Positions 1 through 9,913 of a stretch of DNA of 64,000 nucleotides are shown here, piece by piece (the first letter of the stretch is position 1; the number at the start of each line of letters is the position of its first letter). The stretch comes from Haliclona indistincta (Eukaryota; Porifera; Demospongiae; Haplosclerida; Chalinidae): contig OZ024791.1 of the NCBI GenBank assembly GCA_964017065.1, forward strand, positions 8,473,322-8,537,321, given 5' to 3'. The position numbers and the translations under genes were made by a program. The notes under the pieces are model-generated. The model saw only the letters and a program-made list of their open reading frames with translations. It was not told the origin of the DNA and searched no databases.

Positions 1-262
1 TGGTACTAGTGTCTCTACTACAGTGCTGCTGGTACTAGTGTCTCTACTACAGTGCTGCTGGTACTAGTGTCTCTACTACAGTGCTGCTGGTACTAGTGTC
101 TACTACAGTGCTGCTGGTACTAGTGTCTCTACTACAGTGATGGTGGTACTAGTGTCTACTACAGTGATGCTGGTACTAGTGTCTACTACAGTGATGGTGG
201 TACTAGTGTCTCTACTACAGTGCTGCTGGTACTAGTGTCTCTACTACAGTGCTGCTGGTACT
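1..262. repeat. Minisatellite, ~25-30 bp unit
   Basis: About nine head-to-tail copies of a unit beginning TGGTACTAGTGTCTCTACTA and ending in a variable CAGTGCTGC / CAGTGATGG / CAGTGATGC. Some copies lack one TCT triplet-like step, so unit length varies by a few bases. The array runs off the left edge of the window. No open reading frame of interest is associated with it. Confidence 0.9.
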
Positions 263-453
263 AATATTAGTGGTGTGCATTGCACCATCAACAACACCGA
301 TTGCACAATAGCAAATAATGAATATCGTTAAGATGAGGTCAGAAATTAGCACCTTTTGAAATTGTTGCACAATAGGATGATGCTGCAAAATTACCCAAAG
401 GAGTATATAAGTGGAGTGTGTACATGAATGCAGGTAATAATAGTTGTTGGTTG

Positions 454-1480
454 CTAGGTAGTGGTGTTTTCAGCTGAGTTCTCTTTCCCTTTTTCTTCAT
501 TTTTAGTCTCTTGTTTGTTTCCATCACTGTCTGTCTCGACTGGTTTGCTGTCAGATTGTTGCTGGGTCTCTTCCTCATCATTCTTCTTCACCTCCTCACT
601 CTTGTCTGTGCTCTGCTCCCCCTCAGCTACTGCCAGCTTACTCATGTTCTGACTAAGGTCCTCCTCCTCTTTCTTCTCTCCTTCATTCTCCTCCTCATCT
701 TGGATGGACTCCTGACACTGTTCAAATGCTGTCTTGAACTTCTGAGCATCTAAGGTATGTGTAAGTAGTGTATGATTACATGCATTGTTGTATTACTTTC
801 AGCATTTTTTAGACGTATCGCTAGTTGCTCCATCTTCGGTTCTTCGTCAGCAAAATCGGCCAGCACTGTCCATACCCAGGCTCTATCACTACCAGCACTA
901 GGGAGGAGCTTCATCGCTTTAGTCACTAGGGAGCAAACCAGTAACATACTAGAACACGATGTTGATACTTGTCTTACGATGGTGATTTGCACATATCTTG
1001 CGCGTCTTGTCACGCCTCATCAATAGTCGGACTTGTTTTGACGTCTTGTGTCGAAGCAGCCTCACCTCTCCGATCCCTCTCTCCTTCCATTCTGGTGGAT
1101 CACTCTCACTGGCGAACCTAAACAACTTCGCACGCCTACAGGTGTAAAGACGTACACATTATTCGTCAACTAGGCGCCGCGCCATGTTTGGTCAACTAGT
1201 AGTGACGGATCAGCTGATGGTGAGTACAGCGCTATATCACTCACATGTTAAAGCATTCTTCCTCGTTTTCTTCCATTGTATTTATCTCTACGGGTGGTAG
1301 AGAGACTAGCGGCTCGAAGGTGACCTCGGGGCTCTCAACTACTTCTTCCTACGAGAGGAACATCAAGCACATAATGGATCTGGCTTGCTCAGCCTCTTCA
1401 TCTTGGTAGGTCATAGTTAATAATTGTGTACTACTCTAACCAATATTATTGTGTCCTGTGCATTGTTAGCTTACCGCCAT
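454..1480 (-). CDS. RANBP1: Ran-binding protein 1 (RanBD domain), 230 aa, five exons
   Basis: RANBP1 binds Ran-GTP in the cytoplasm and stimulates RanGAP-driven GTP hydrolysis, releasing cargo exported from the nucleus. Exons read on the minus strand: 1475-1480, 1245-1348, 978-1135, 797-925, 454-749; together 693 nt with all phases agreeing. The protein shows the family's acidic lead-in ([12 protein letters not shown]), then [32 protein letters not shown] and the hallmark [20 protein letters not shown], followed by [14 protein letters not shown]. The C-terminal third after residue ~150 is acidic Glu/Asp/Lys/Gln-rich, as in vertebrate RANBP1 but longer. The first coding exon is only ATGGCG; this start is inferred because the next exon has an in-frame stop just before its acceptor. 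Length is slightly above human (201 aa) because of the acidic tail. Confidence 0.93.
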
Positions 1481-1721
1481 GATCGCGATTCGCGACTCTT
1501 CTCGCTCTGGCTAGCTTGGGGGTGTGTAGCACGTGGCAGCTGCACTATATCGTCAATGACGTCATGATTATGATACCAAAAATAATCATTCTTGTCAGCA
1601 GTCATGTAAACTATAAATAGCACAATAGTAAAATATAAAAAGTAAGTAACACAGATTGCATCACTGAAAGGCAATAGTAAAGTCAAGTCCAACAAAACAT
1701 CAGCAGATTTTAGTATGCAGT

Positions 1722-2787
1722 TTAGAGCAGGTCTTTCCACATCTGGCTCAGCTGGTTGCTCGCAGGAGGATTGATGTCAGCTGGAGGACTCTCCCTTGCT
1801 ACAACACATTCTTCAGAGCAAGGAATTGCCTTCATCTTGATCTTTCCTGAGACAAAATCGCTGACCACTTCAGAAATCTCTTTCTTAGGGGCAACTTGAT
1901 ATGCTTCATATTCAACTTGAGAATCACCTTCGAACTTAACGATCTGAAATGATTTCTTCTTGCTCTTGCGCTTTTTCCTCTTCTTAGGCAGTGAAGACTT
2001 GACAACCTTAGCACCAGCACTGGCTAATGTAGTCAAATCAGCTTGTCCTTCATCTAGTGACGAATTATCATCAGATGTAGAAGAGACACTGCTTTCATCA
2101 GATGCAGCTATGCTATCATTGCTATTCGCAGGCTCCGTGTTATTCAAACTGCTGCCTTGCTGAGATAAAGATGGTATCTCGATGGCTACTTCTTCATTTT
2201 GAACGGGAGAACCAGTCACAGCCACCATTAGGATGATGTTGTCTAGAGGATCGACAGAACTTTCTTCACCATTGGTGTTATCAACAGGCACTTCACCAGC
2301 ATCATTATTATCAAGAACTATGTTGCTCACTTCCTCGGCAACAGGACTTTTTTCGTCTTCAGCAATCATTTCATTGTTATCAACAGGCACTTTCACACCA
2401 GCAGGCCTTTCTTCGCGTTCAGAAAGATCTTCATTATTAATCGGCACTTCCTCACCAGCAGGTTTGCTTCCAGCAAGACCAGCGTTATCAACAGGCACTT
2501 CTTTGTTGCTGTCAGCAGGTGGCACTTCAGATACTTCATCTTGTTTCAGAGTAAGATTCTCCTCCTCTTCACTGTTACTAGAAGGTTCAGCAGCTTCTTG
2601 TTGTTTGGCAGTGACCTTGGACTTCACTTGTGACTACATGTAAAGGTATGTTGACTGCATGTGAGCATGTACTGAGCTAACTAACCTCGAGGTGATTTAT
2701 TACAATGCAGAGTAGGAATACGATCGTCACAACCACCATGATGAGAATGAGTTGTGTGATCAAAAGTACCACTACAAGGTCCTCCAT
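1722..2787 (-). CDS. Unknown single-pass membrane protein with long acidic tail (gene A), 337 aa
   Basis: Family not recognised. Two exons, 2686-2787 and 1722-2633, joined at a CTCGAG|GTTAGT donor and a TACATGTAG acceptor, in phase. Exon 1 encodes 34 residues that are almost entirely one hydrophobic helix (VVVLLITQLILIMVVVTIVF, residues ~5-31), so I infer a signal anchor. Exon 2 encodes ~300 residues rich in Glu, Asp, Ser and Asn with repeated EVPVDN-type blocks (EVPVDN, EVPINN, KVPVDN, EVPVDN), then a basic block KKRKKRKSKKK (residues ~245) and the segment FQIVKFEGDSQVEYEAYQ. It ends NQLSQMWKDLL. Ser/Glu richness suggests disorder. The basic block could be a nuclear or lipid-contact signal. 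Neighbours B and C have the same plan. The splice model is by hand; the long reading frame itself is secure. Confidence 0.6.
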
Positions 2788-3299
2788 TTGCAAGGAGTGT
2801 GTTCTATTGAAAAATCAATATCATCATAGCTCCCAATCCATACCCTCCAGTCAGAATGTGACACATGGACCGCCTACGTATTTATGTCTAAAGCGAGTTT
2901 GTTTAATATGAACAAACCCTCACTTAACTTAAGTGCCTTGTCATCAAACAGAACCGCCACGCTCTCGTTACATTATTATACCTGTAGTTTGTGATGGGCT
3001 GTTCTTTTGCTAAGTGCAGCTACAAACTGTACAACACAGTACAAGATTGGAGTTAAGGAGTACGAGCTGTACGGCTTATCACTAGCTAATGCAGTGAATC
3101 TCGAATCGCTCTTTAATTCCGCACGTAATATTATTCGACACACTTAGATACTCAAACAAGACAATAAACACACCTAAGTCCTTTGCAGTCACAAGTTACA
3201 AAACTGACATCATGCTAAAAATAGCACACTTAAAGCAGCGAGTTCTACAACAATAGTGTTTACAACTAATGCAGCAAGGTTATCACAGGAGTGAAGTAC
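2788..3299. other. Intergenic, no gene seen
   Basis: About 510 bp between genes A and B. It probably contains the promoter of gene A and the 3' UTR of gene B. I see no long open frame, repeat or RNA gene here. Confidence 0.5.
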
Positions 3300-6200
3300 T
3301 TAAGCTTTCTTCTTGCCTCGACGCTTTTTCTTAGAAGGAGGCGACGAATCTTGTGCGTTTCCACATGTCATTTTGTCAGCTGGTTGGTCATCAGAGGTTG
3401 GATCCAGTGAAGAATGGTCCAGAGAAGACTGGTCCAGCGAAGAAAATTGCTCCAGTGAAGAAGAGCGCTCAAGTGAAAAAGAGCGGTTTAGTGAAGAACG
3501 ATCCAGTGAAAAGGAACGGCTTAATGAAGAACGATCTAGTGAAAAAGAACGGCCCCGTGAAAAAGAACGGCCCAGTGAAGAACCCAGGCTTGGGGAAAAA
3601 CCACTATCTGGTTGAGAACCCAGCGAAGAATTTTGATCTTCGTTATCACTATCTGATTGTCCTTCAGATATGATCTCTTGCTCACTGGTTACCTCCTGAT
3701 CAAAAGAATCGGTGGTAGTCTGCTCAACACAAGTGTAAGAATTTTCGTTTAGATCAGTAACTCCAGGACCGCTATTTTCAGATTCAGCAAGATCATCAGC
3801 AGGCTCAATATCTGATAGTAGAGACAGAAAAGAAGATTCGGATGAACGCATGTCACAATCTGCCATAAATTGGCTGTACACAGCCTCTTCTTCAGAGGTG
3901 GTAGCTTTATACAAGGTAAAGGAACCACAAACATAATATTTGCTGTTGTCTTGGCTTGGCTCCTCAATAGACGAGCACTCTGTCTCCCAGACATTTGGCA
4001 ATTGATCTTGAAATGGAGACACAAGCTTGTCTGTTGAGCCAGTTGGAAAGAAAACAGCATTAGATACGTAAACTCGCTCGCTGTTGTCTTGGCTAGGACT
4101 GGTCTCCTCGATGGAAGTGCACATACCATTATCATCTGGTAATGATGCATTCACTTGAATGGAGAAGTGCTGGACGCTGACACCACCAAGCGGAGGGCTG
4201 ACAGGTTCAGGAATCGAAAGAGTCTGAGTTCCAGTAGTAGTGGCAGGCTTCGGCTTGGAAGGAGGATCTAAAGGTATGTCTTCTTGGTTTGAACAACTTT
4301 CTTCCATCAAATTATCATCTTCCTTAGCTTCATCTGAGGCTTTGTATAACAACAATGACAATAAGATAAAATATTCAGCTTACTTGCTAAAAATGTGTTA
4401 ACTTGTTCCTCATCATCATTACGAGGTGACTCCAAGCAAACCTGAACAGGTTTGCTTTCTTTCCGTACTTCTTCTGGCAAAACCTCTGGCTGCAGTTCAA
4501 AATTAAAATGCATTAACTAAAAATTAGGCAGAACCAATAATATTACCACTTATGCCTATCACGCGTATTTTGTCAAAACGAACGGATTTATAATTACTTT
4601 GCTTTAAGGTTAAATCAAGGGGCCCGCCACTGGCCTGTGATAGTGTACGTGATTTCTGCACGTGATTTCTGATTTCCACCAGTGATTTCTGATTTCTTCA
4701 AGCGATTTCTGTTTCTGATAATTTTGACAAAATCACGTGCTTAGCTTATTTCAACCCAGAGACTTCTCTGACGAAGCCTGATGACTTTGCTATGAGTGTA
4801 ACTACAACATTGACGACACCCAAGGTCGTAAACGACTCAGTACAGTGTGAGCCTGAGCGAGAATTGCCAGCGTCCATGATTTCAAAAAGGTGGAGTAACC
4901 ACGCCCTAGTCCAGGGCAGCAAGCAGATTTATAGCAGGCATCATGTACAAATTACAACATTAGTTCATTGCAACAAGAGTCCAGGACACTGTAGAGAGGC
5001 TGGGCGGCTATCCTACGCGCACGCTTCAGCCTAGCTCAGCTTGCCTTCAACCAGAAATTTCTGATTCTCTGCTCGCATCTTCCTGCAAATGTAAAAATCC
5101 AATCGCTAGGTGTTCGTTTTGACCATTAGCAATAACTTTGAATGTGCAGCGAATTGAACAAGCTGCCAAAATAACTACATGTACTAAGGGACGAAATAAA
5201 TTTTGGGGCGTGGTATTGAGGACAGAGCAAGATAATAATTAATAGGGCGGAGCAACAATAATGGATCTAGTGTACGGATAATATACGGAAGTGATTTCTA
5301 AATACAGTGGAACCTCTCTAAAGCGACACCATTGGGACCAGCAAAATTGTCCCCTGTATAGAGGTGGCCCCACTTAGGAGGTTGACCTCAAAATGATCTA
5401 CAATTACAAATTACTGGTTCATGAGATATTATTGGTATACTGTAGCATAACTTATGTTATAGGAGCATTATAATAACAGATGTTAATACTTAATGGAAGT
5501 AGTCAAGAATAGAAGCCTGCCTAGTGGTGATATTGCAACTGATTGCAGCTACCATGTCCCTCACTTCGCTGACTTTGTTAGCTTCAGTTGTAAAGGATTT
5601 TGTGTCCAAGAAGGCAGCCACATCTGCTAAACTCTGGACAGCTTCTCGAAATGAGGTTAGTCTTGGTATCACCTGCACTTCATCTTTGTCATCATCCTCA
5701 TCATCGTCTTTTTCTACTTGGCTTCTTGTTCCAATCTCTTCCAAGAAGGATGTTGACCATGCCTCTTCCTCCAGCTCACGACATATCGGAAGTGCATCGT
5801 CGGCAGTGATAAATTCTTCAGCAGAGCACAGCATGCCATTTCTTGTGTCTACTTGGCCTATCATTTCCTGCAGTTCACTTCTTAGTCTACCATGCTCTGT
5901 CTCTAAATCAGCAAATGGGTCCTCTTGCTCACTACCTCGAGATACGACATTCATCAACTCTGTTTGAAGGACTCCAGCTTTCCTAAAACACTTCTGGATG
6001 GTACTTGTCGCAACTGATTCCCATGCCTGAGCAACCCATCTAATAGCGTCAACTGTCTTGACCAGTTTGTATGCTGATTCGCATTCGTTGATCTGAGAGA
6101 TCACATGCTGTAGCAGGAGTTTACGATAGTGTACCTTAAAGTTCTTGATTATGCCAATATCTAAAGGCTGCAAGACAGAAGTGGTGTTTGGTGGCATAAA

Positions 6201-8269
6201 TATGACTTTAATGTTTGAGTACTTGCCCTGCAGATCTTCTGGATGACAACCAGCATTATCCATCAGCAGCACAATTGATCTTGCTCGTACTTTCAGCTGG
6301 GCGTTCATCTTCTGTACAACCTGGTTCATGATCTTAACGCTCATCCAGGACTTCTTTGGCTGAAGTATTGAACTGGTAACTGACTCTTATCCAGTCTCTT
6401 GAAGCAACGAGGATTCTCTGACTTCCAGATTGCTATTGGCTTTAGCTCTTTCCCTCCTGCTGCATTGACAAAAATGCCACAGTAAACCGCTGCTTTGACT
6501 GCTTTCCACCTTTACACATCTTTCCTTTCTGACCAAACCCTTTGTCAGGCAAGGCCTTCCAAAAGCATCCAGTCTCATGACTCTCATCCATATTCCAGAT
6601 GTCTTCTGGTTGATAGCCTCTAAGAATCTCTGGTAGTCTCTCCTTCCACGTTTCCACTGTTACTCCTCTTACTTCACCTGATTCTCTGCAAATTGCCATT
6701 CTCTTGATGTTGTGTCTTGCTTTCCATTTCTCGAGCCAACCATTAGAGGCCTTGAAATCATCCACACACAACCGACTAGCAATTTCTTTAGCTTGAGCAC
6801 AGAGTGTTGGACCATCTGGATTGATGTTCTTTCGAGTTGCCATCAAATACCACTCGTACAACAAATCATTCACTTCCACATAATGCGAAGTGCGGCTTCT
6901 GTTTAGGCATCATTTGCCTCCACTGCTGGCATTTTTCTCGTATTGCTCAACTATTTCAGACTTCTTCTTAAGAATCCTTGATATCTGTGTCTTGCCACAA
7001 TCGAAATACTCTGCTATTTTTCGTATTCCTAGTGATGGATTTTTCTGTGCAAGTTTCACCACATCGTACTTTTTAGCGAGAGAAAGCTCATTTCGTGCTG
7101 GTTTAGAGCAAGCCATTGTTGGACTGTCCTAACATTAGTAGAATTTCAGTCGCCAGCACACAACACCAGGAACACATAGTTCAGCTGTGACTATGACTAT
7201 GTACTAAAGATAGAATAGCCCTGGCACATGCAGCATGGTACAACTAGGCAATGTTTTCATGTGTATGCATGTTCTTTGGTTTGTGTTTACTGACAGCCAA
7301 GGCAGCTGGACAGCTGTGCTGACCACATGGATGTGTCTTTACACTGAAGAGAGAGCCAAACAACAGCCATGACAAGCATTCTGTTGCTGTCGTAAAGACT
7401 GAAGATGACGACAATGCCATAATGGGGCACGTACCATACAACATAGCTCCATTGTTATCCTCTTTTTTGGCGAGAGACTGTAACCACGGCAGTGTGAAGA
7501 TCACAGGGAAGAGACTAAACCGCGGAGCTGGCTATGGCCTAGAAGTTCCATGTATGTTCTTTTTGTACGGACCAAAGCCATATCTAGAGCGCATAAGAAA
7601 GATGGTTGCTGGAAGTGCTACTTAAGACATTCTATTTAATGCCAACTGGCCGTATTATGGAGATTAATAATACATTGTAGTGATTGAGCGGGGCGTAAAA
7701 CGTGTCCGCAATACGGAATAGAGAGGTGTCCGTTATTCGGAATGTTTTATTGTATTACGTTATTGGAGTTTCAACCGGAACCGCGCATTAGTGGTCGCAT
7801 TAGCGAGGTGTCCGCTATTGGGAATGTCCGTCAAGAGAGGTTCCACTGTATCTGGAGATTCTTTTCGTGATTTTTGATTTCTACCAATGATTTCTGATTT
7901 CTACTCGTGATTTCCGATTTCAATAGTGATTTCTGATTTATAATGTGATTTCTGATTTCAATAAGTGAATTCAACTGTGAGTGTACGAGATTTCACAAGT
8001 GGCGGGCCCCTCGGTTAAAAATTACATGCGATTAATACAAGTAATGACGCATTTATACTTGAGGTCTGGTGTGTCTGCATTGCAATTGGAACATAGATTT
8101 GGTGTCTAGTATGCCACATCACCGTGCCTTAACAAACTTGCACATCATGATTCTTTTACATGTAGCTAACCTTGGTCTCGGTCTGCTGAATTCTTTCCAG
8201 AAGCTGTTGGAATAGGATAAAATGATTCATGGCTATCGCCAACTTAAGCAATGGGCCTTCCAACACCAT
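3300..8269 (-). CDS. Unknown Ser/Glu-rich protein with RSFSLDRSSL repeats (gene B), 414 aa, intron holds a transposon
   Basis: Family not recognised. Exons 8171-8269, 4384-4489 and 3300-4339 (1245 nt) join in phase; the last two are firm, the first is a prediction. The first exon would give a 33-residue, moderately hydrophobic N-terminus (LLKLAIAMNHFILFQQLLER), much weaker than in gene A. The middle is acidic and Ser/Thr rich with two YVxxA/YYVCGSF-like segments. Residues ~300-370 are a degenerate repeat of RSFSLDRSSL, resembling a phosphorylatable RS-type stretch. The C-terminus is basic (SKKKRRGKKKA). The 3.7-kb first intron is filled by the nested transposon at 4619-8010. If the first exon is wrong, the protein starts nearer 4489 and the transposon lies upstream of the gene. 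Confidence 0.5.
5490..7116 (-). pseudogene. Tigger transposase (CENP-B HTH + DDE domain), inactivated
   Basis: N-terminal CENP-B/pogo helix-turn-helix is at 7116-6910 (KKYDVVKLAQKNPSLGIRKI), followed by the second HTH (CENP-B-type, ASNGWLEKWKARHNIKR) and a DDE domain: IWNMDES (first Asp), VLLMDNAGCHP (second Asp) and VLQPLDIGIIKNF (third Asp). At least three lesions are visible: an in-frame TGA near 6906, and two reading-frame shifts near 6475 and 6345. The acidic triad appears present, but the copy cannot make a full transposase. The C-terminal part keeps a single long frame of 284 codons (5490-6344). Confidence 0.9.
7323..7625 (+). pseudogene. HIRAN-like domain fragment carried inside the Tigger element
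   Basis: An open plus-strand frame from 7323 to the stop at 7623-7625 contains REPNNSHDKHSVAVV, then IMGHVPYNIAPLLSSFLARD, NRGAGYGLEVPC and FFLYGPKPYLERIRKMV. This order (REPxNxxDxxAVAV, then GHVP, then Gly-rich and VPC/LYGP segments) is what I know from HIRAN-like domains, which bind DNA ends in SWI/SNF helicases such as HLTF and are found in many metazoan proteins, often linked with mobile elements. No start region of the domain is seen upstream: an in-frame stop lies at 7320. It is antisense to the transposase and lies between the transposase start and the right inverted repeat. Whether it is expressed is unknown. Confidence 0.6.
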
Positions 8270-9309
8270 CCTATAGGAAGAGAAGCCATCAGATGGACCA
8301 CCTTCAAAATTACCACGTGTATACATAGTACTACTTATCCACCCATAATATATATAAACATCATGATTGTATATAAACACCATGTGCACCACAATAAACG
8401 TACACCTGACCATGTACATGTACACCATAATGAACATTCAGCAAACGTTACAAGATGCTACTGAGGCCTTCTAGTGTGATCACTGCATGCTCTGCCCTGC
8501 TATTACAGCCTGAACTCAAGACTCATACAACCATATTCATCTCTGCCTCAGTATACATGTACGTATTTATATACTAGCTAGAACACTATAGGAAATCAAG
8601 TTGAGCAGCATTGCTGCCGGAGGTGCTTCAGCGTCCATGAATCAATGGTTTGGACGAGGTCACGAGCGTCCATGCAACAATGGTTTGGCCGAGATCTATA
8701 CATCGAGTCCCTCGTTTGCGCGAACCATGGATTGAGCAGACAACGAATCCATGGATTTTTGCGCAAAGCACGGATCCATACTTTGGGCAACGCACCTTCA
8801 CTGTCCTTCAGAGCTTTTTAGTTTATCTTGCTTGTTGTAGCAAAGGTACCAAAGCGAAGAAACCAGGGTGCTGAGCAAAGCAAGGCAATTCACAAGCAAG
8901 CACTGTATAGTCACGTGATAAAACGTGATAAAAAAACTTTTGTGTTTTCTGGGCAAGGCCGGGGTAAACGAAAGTCTTACGTCATTTGTTTGGACAAGGC
9001 CTGCCGTACGTTTTTGATAACTGGGCATGAAAGCAGCTATAACGATCCCATAAAGACTCTTTTGTTGTACTGAAAATGAACTTGCTGGTCAAAATTAACA
9101 TGGTCTCGCCGTTTCTGGAACAGCGCTATGAAAAATTAATGGTTAGCATCCAGAACAACTTAAAAATCAAATTAATATTAACCCTTAGACCGTGAGCTTT
9201 TGGGGGGTTGGAGGGTATCATCATTTTGCATTTTGGGGGACTAAGGTTAATAGTGATTTTTAGGAGGGTATACATCCCTAGAGTTATAAAATAGATGATA
9301 GCATTGTTC
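8270..9309. other. Intergenic, repeat remnants only
   Basis: Between gene B exon 1 and the foldback element. It holds the short repeat at 8631-8693 and otherwise AT-rich sequence without a supportable gene. Short open frames here (for example 8828-9073) lack codon structure or splice context that would support them. Confidence 0.4.
8631..8693. repeat. Two-copy 28-bp repeat, 35-bp period
   Basis: Imperfect direct copies of GCGTCCATG(A/C)A(T)CAATGGTTTGG(A/C)CGAG at 8631-8658 and 8666-8693. A related inverted stretch (GAACCATGGATTG, ATCCATGGATT) follows at 8720-8760. It may be the remnant of an old mobile element; I cannot assign a family. Confidence 0.4.
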
Positions 9310-9913
9310 CAAGAGTAAATAATAGAAGAGAGAGTATCCAACTCCAATATACCCGTCAGGGACACTCTCGGGAAAGTAACGTGACCAGCACGCGAGCTGA
9401 TGACGTTTATCAGTATCAATTATTCATTGTGTAACGTCATGGCTTAGTATGCTGGTCCGCGATCGCGATTGCAACAGCACTTGACAGTCAAAGCTATCAT
9501 TTTCATTGACAACAAGTCGGATGCGTGCTGTAGACCCTGCAGGTGGATGCCTGTACCACAGTTTGGAGTCCACCAGAAGATGGCTACCTTTGGCCACGTT
9601 GGGTCCCACACGAAAGTTAAGCCACCCATTATATTCTTTTTCTCCGGCAGTGTTTTTAAGCCAGAAATTAAACTATCTGGTGAAAGACTGGCTGCTCGCT
9701 TTGCCTGTGGAACGAAGTCGCTTGCTGCTTCTGCTGTTTATAGCTTCAAGGTGTAGGCGGCGTGACAACGAGCTACGTAGGCAAGATTTTCTCTGTCACA
9801 TATACGTCAGATTACGTCGATTTGTTCGCGTGCTGGTCACGTTACTTTCCCGAGAGTGTCCCTGATGGGTATATTGGAGTTGGATACTCTCTCTCTTCTA
9901 TTATTTACTCTTG
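9310..9913. mobile_element. Foldback/MITE-like element, 604 bp, ~85-bp inverted repeats, 7-bp target duplication
   Basis: Left arm 9310-9394 and right arm 9827-9913 are inverted copies with only a few mismatches, starting CAAGAGTAAATAATAG at both outer ends. The flanking bases ATTGTTC occur directly at both sides (9303-9309 and 9914-9920), a likely 7-bp target-site duplication. The core (about 430 bp) is GC-richer than its surroundings. No transposase is encoded, so this is non-autonomous. The superfamily is unclear; a 7-8 bp duplication would be compatible with hAT-like elements, but this is inference. Confidence 0.85.

Larger units (their letters stand above)
5305..7848 (-). mobile_element. 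Tigger/pogo-type DNA transposon, decayed, 2.5 kb
   Basis: Terminal inverted repeats CAGTGGAACCTCTCTAAAGC (5305) and, inverted, AGAGAGGTTCCACTG (ending 7848) are the ends typical of Tigger elements. Both ends are flanked by TA (5303-5304 and 7849-7850), the known target duplication of the Tc1/mariner-pogo superfamily. Subterminal motifs resembling GAGGTGTCCG recur near the right end. The interior carries a broken transposase on the minus strand and a HIRAN-like fragment on the plus strand. The element is nested inside the outer element at 4619-8010. Confidence 0.88.
4619..8010. mobile_element. Outer terminal-inverted-repeat element, interrupted by a Tigger insertion
   Basis: The ends are inverted copies: GGGGCCCGCCACT at 4619-4631 and its complement at 7998-8010. 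Just inside both ends lie several imperfect copies of GTGATTTCTGATTTC (left 4650-4735; right 7870-7965), in the same orientation at both ends. Without the internal Tigger element (5305-7848) the outer element would be about 850 bp and carries no coding sequence I can support, so it looks non-autonomous. I could not find a clean target-site duplication; a short GGTTAAA occurs outside each end but not at matching distance. Confidence 0.7.

Noticed and set aside
1..262. Possible CRISPR array
   Set aside because: The repeats are contiguous with no unique spacers, and the host is eukaryotic. The same holds for 63221-63669.
1471..1740. Minus-strand frame with a hydrophobic stretch (DAICVTYFLYFTIVLFIVYM)
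   Set aside because: It lies between RANBP1 and gene A, overlaps the RANBP1 start exon, and the hydrophobic run comes from AT-rich DNA.
9424..9865. Several open frames inside the foldback element
   Set aside because: Frames on both strands overlap, none resembles a transposase, and the element looks non-autonomous.
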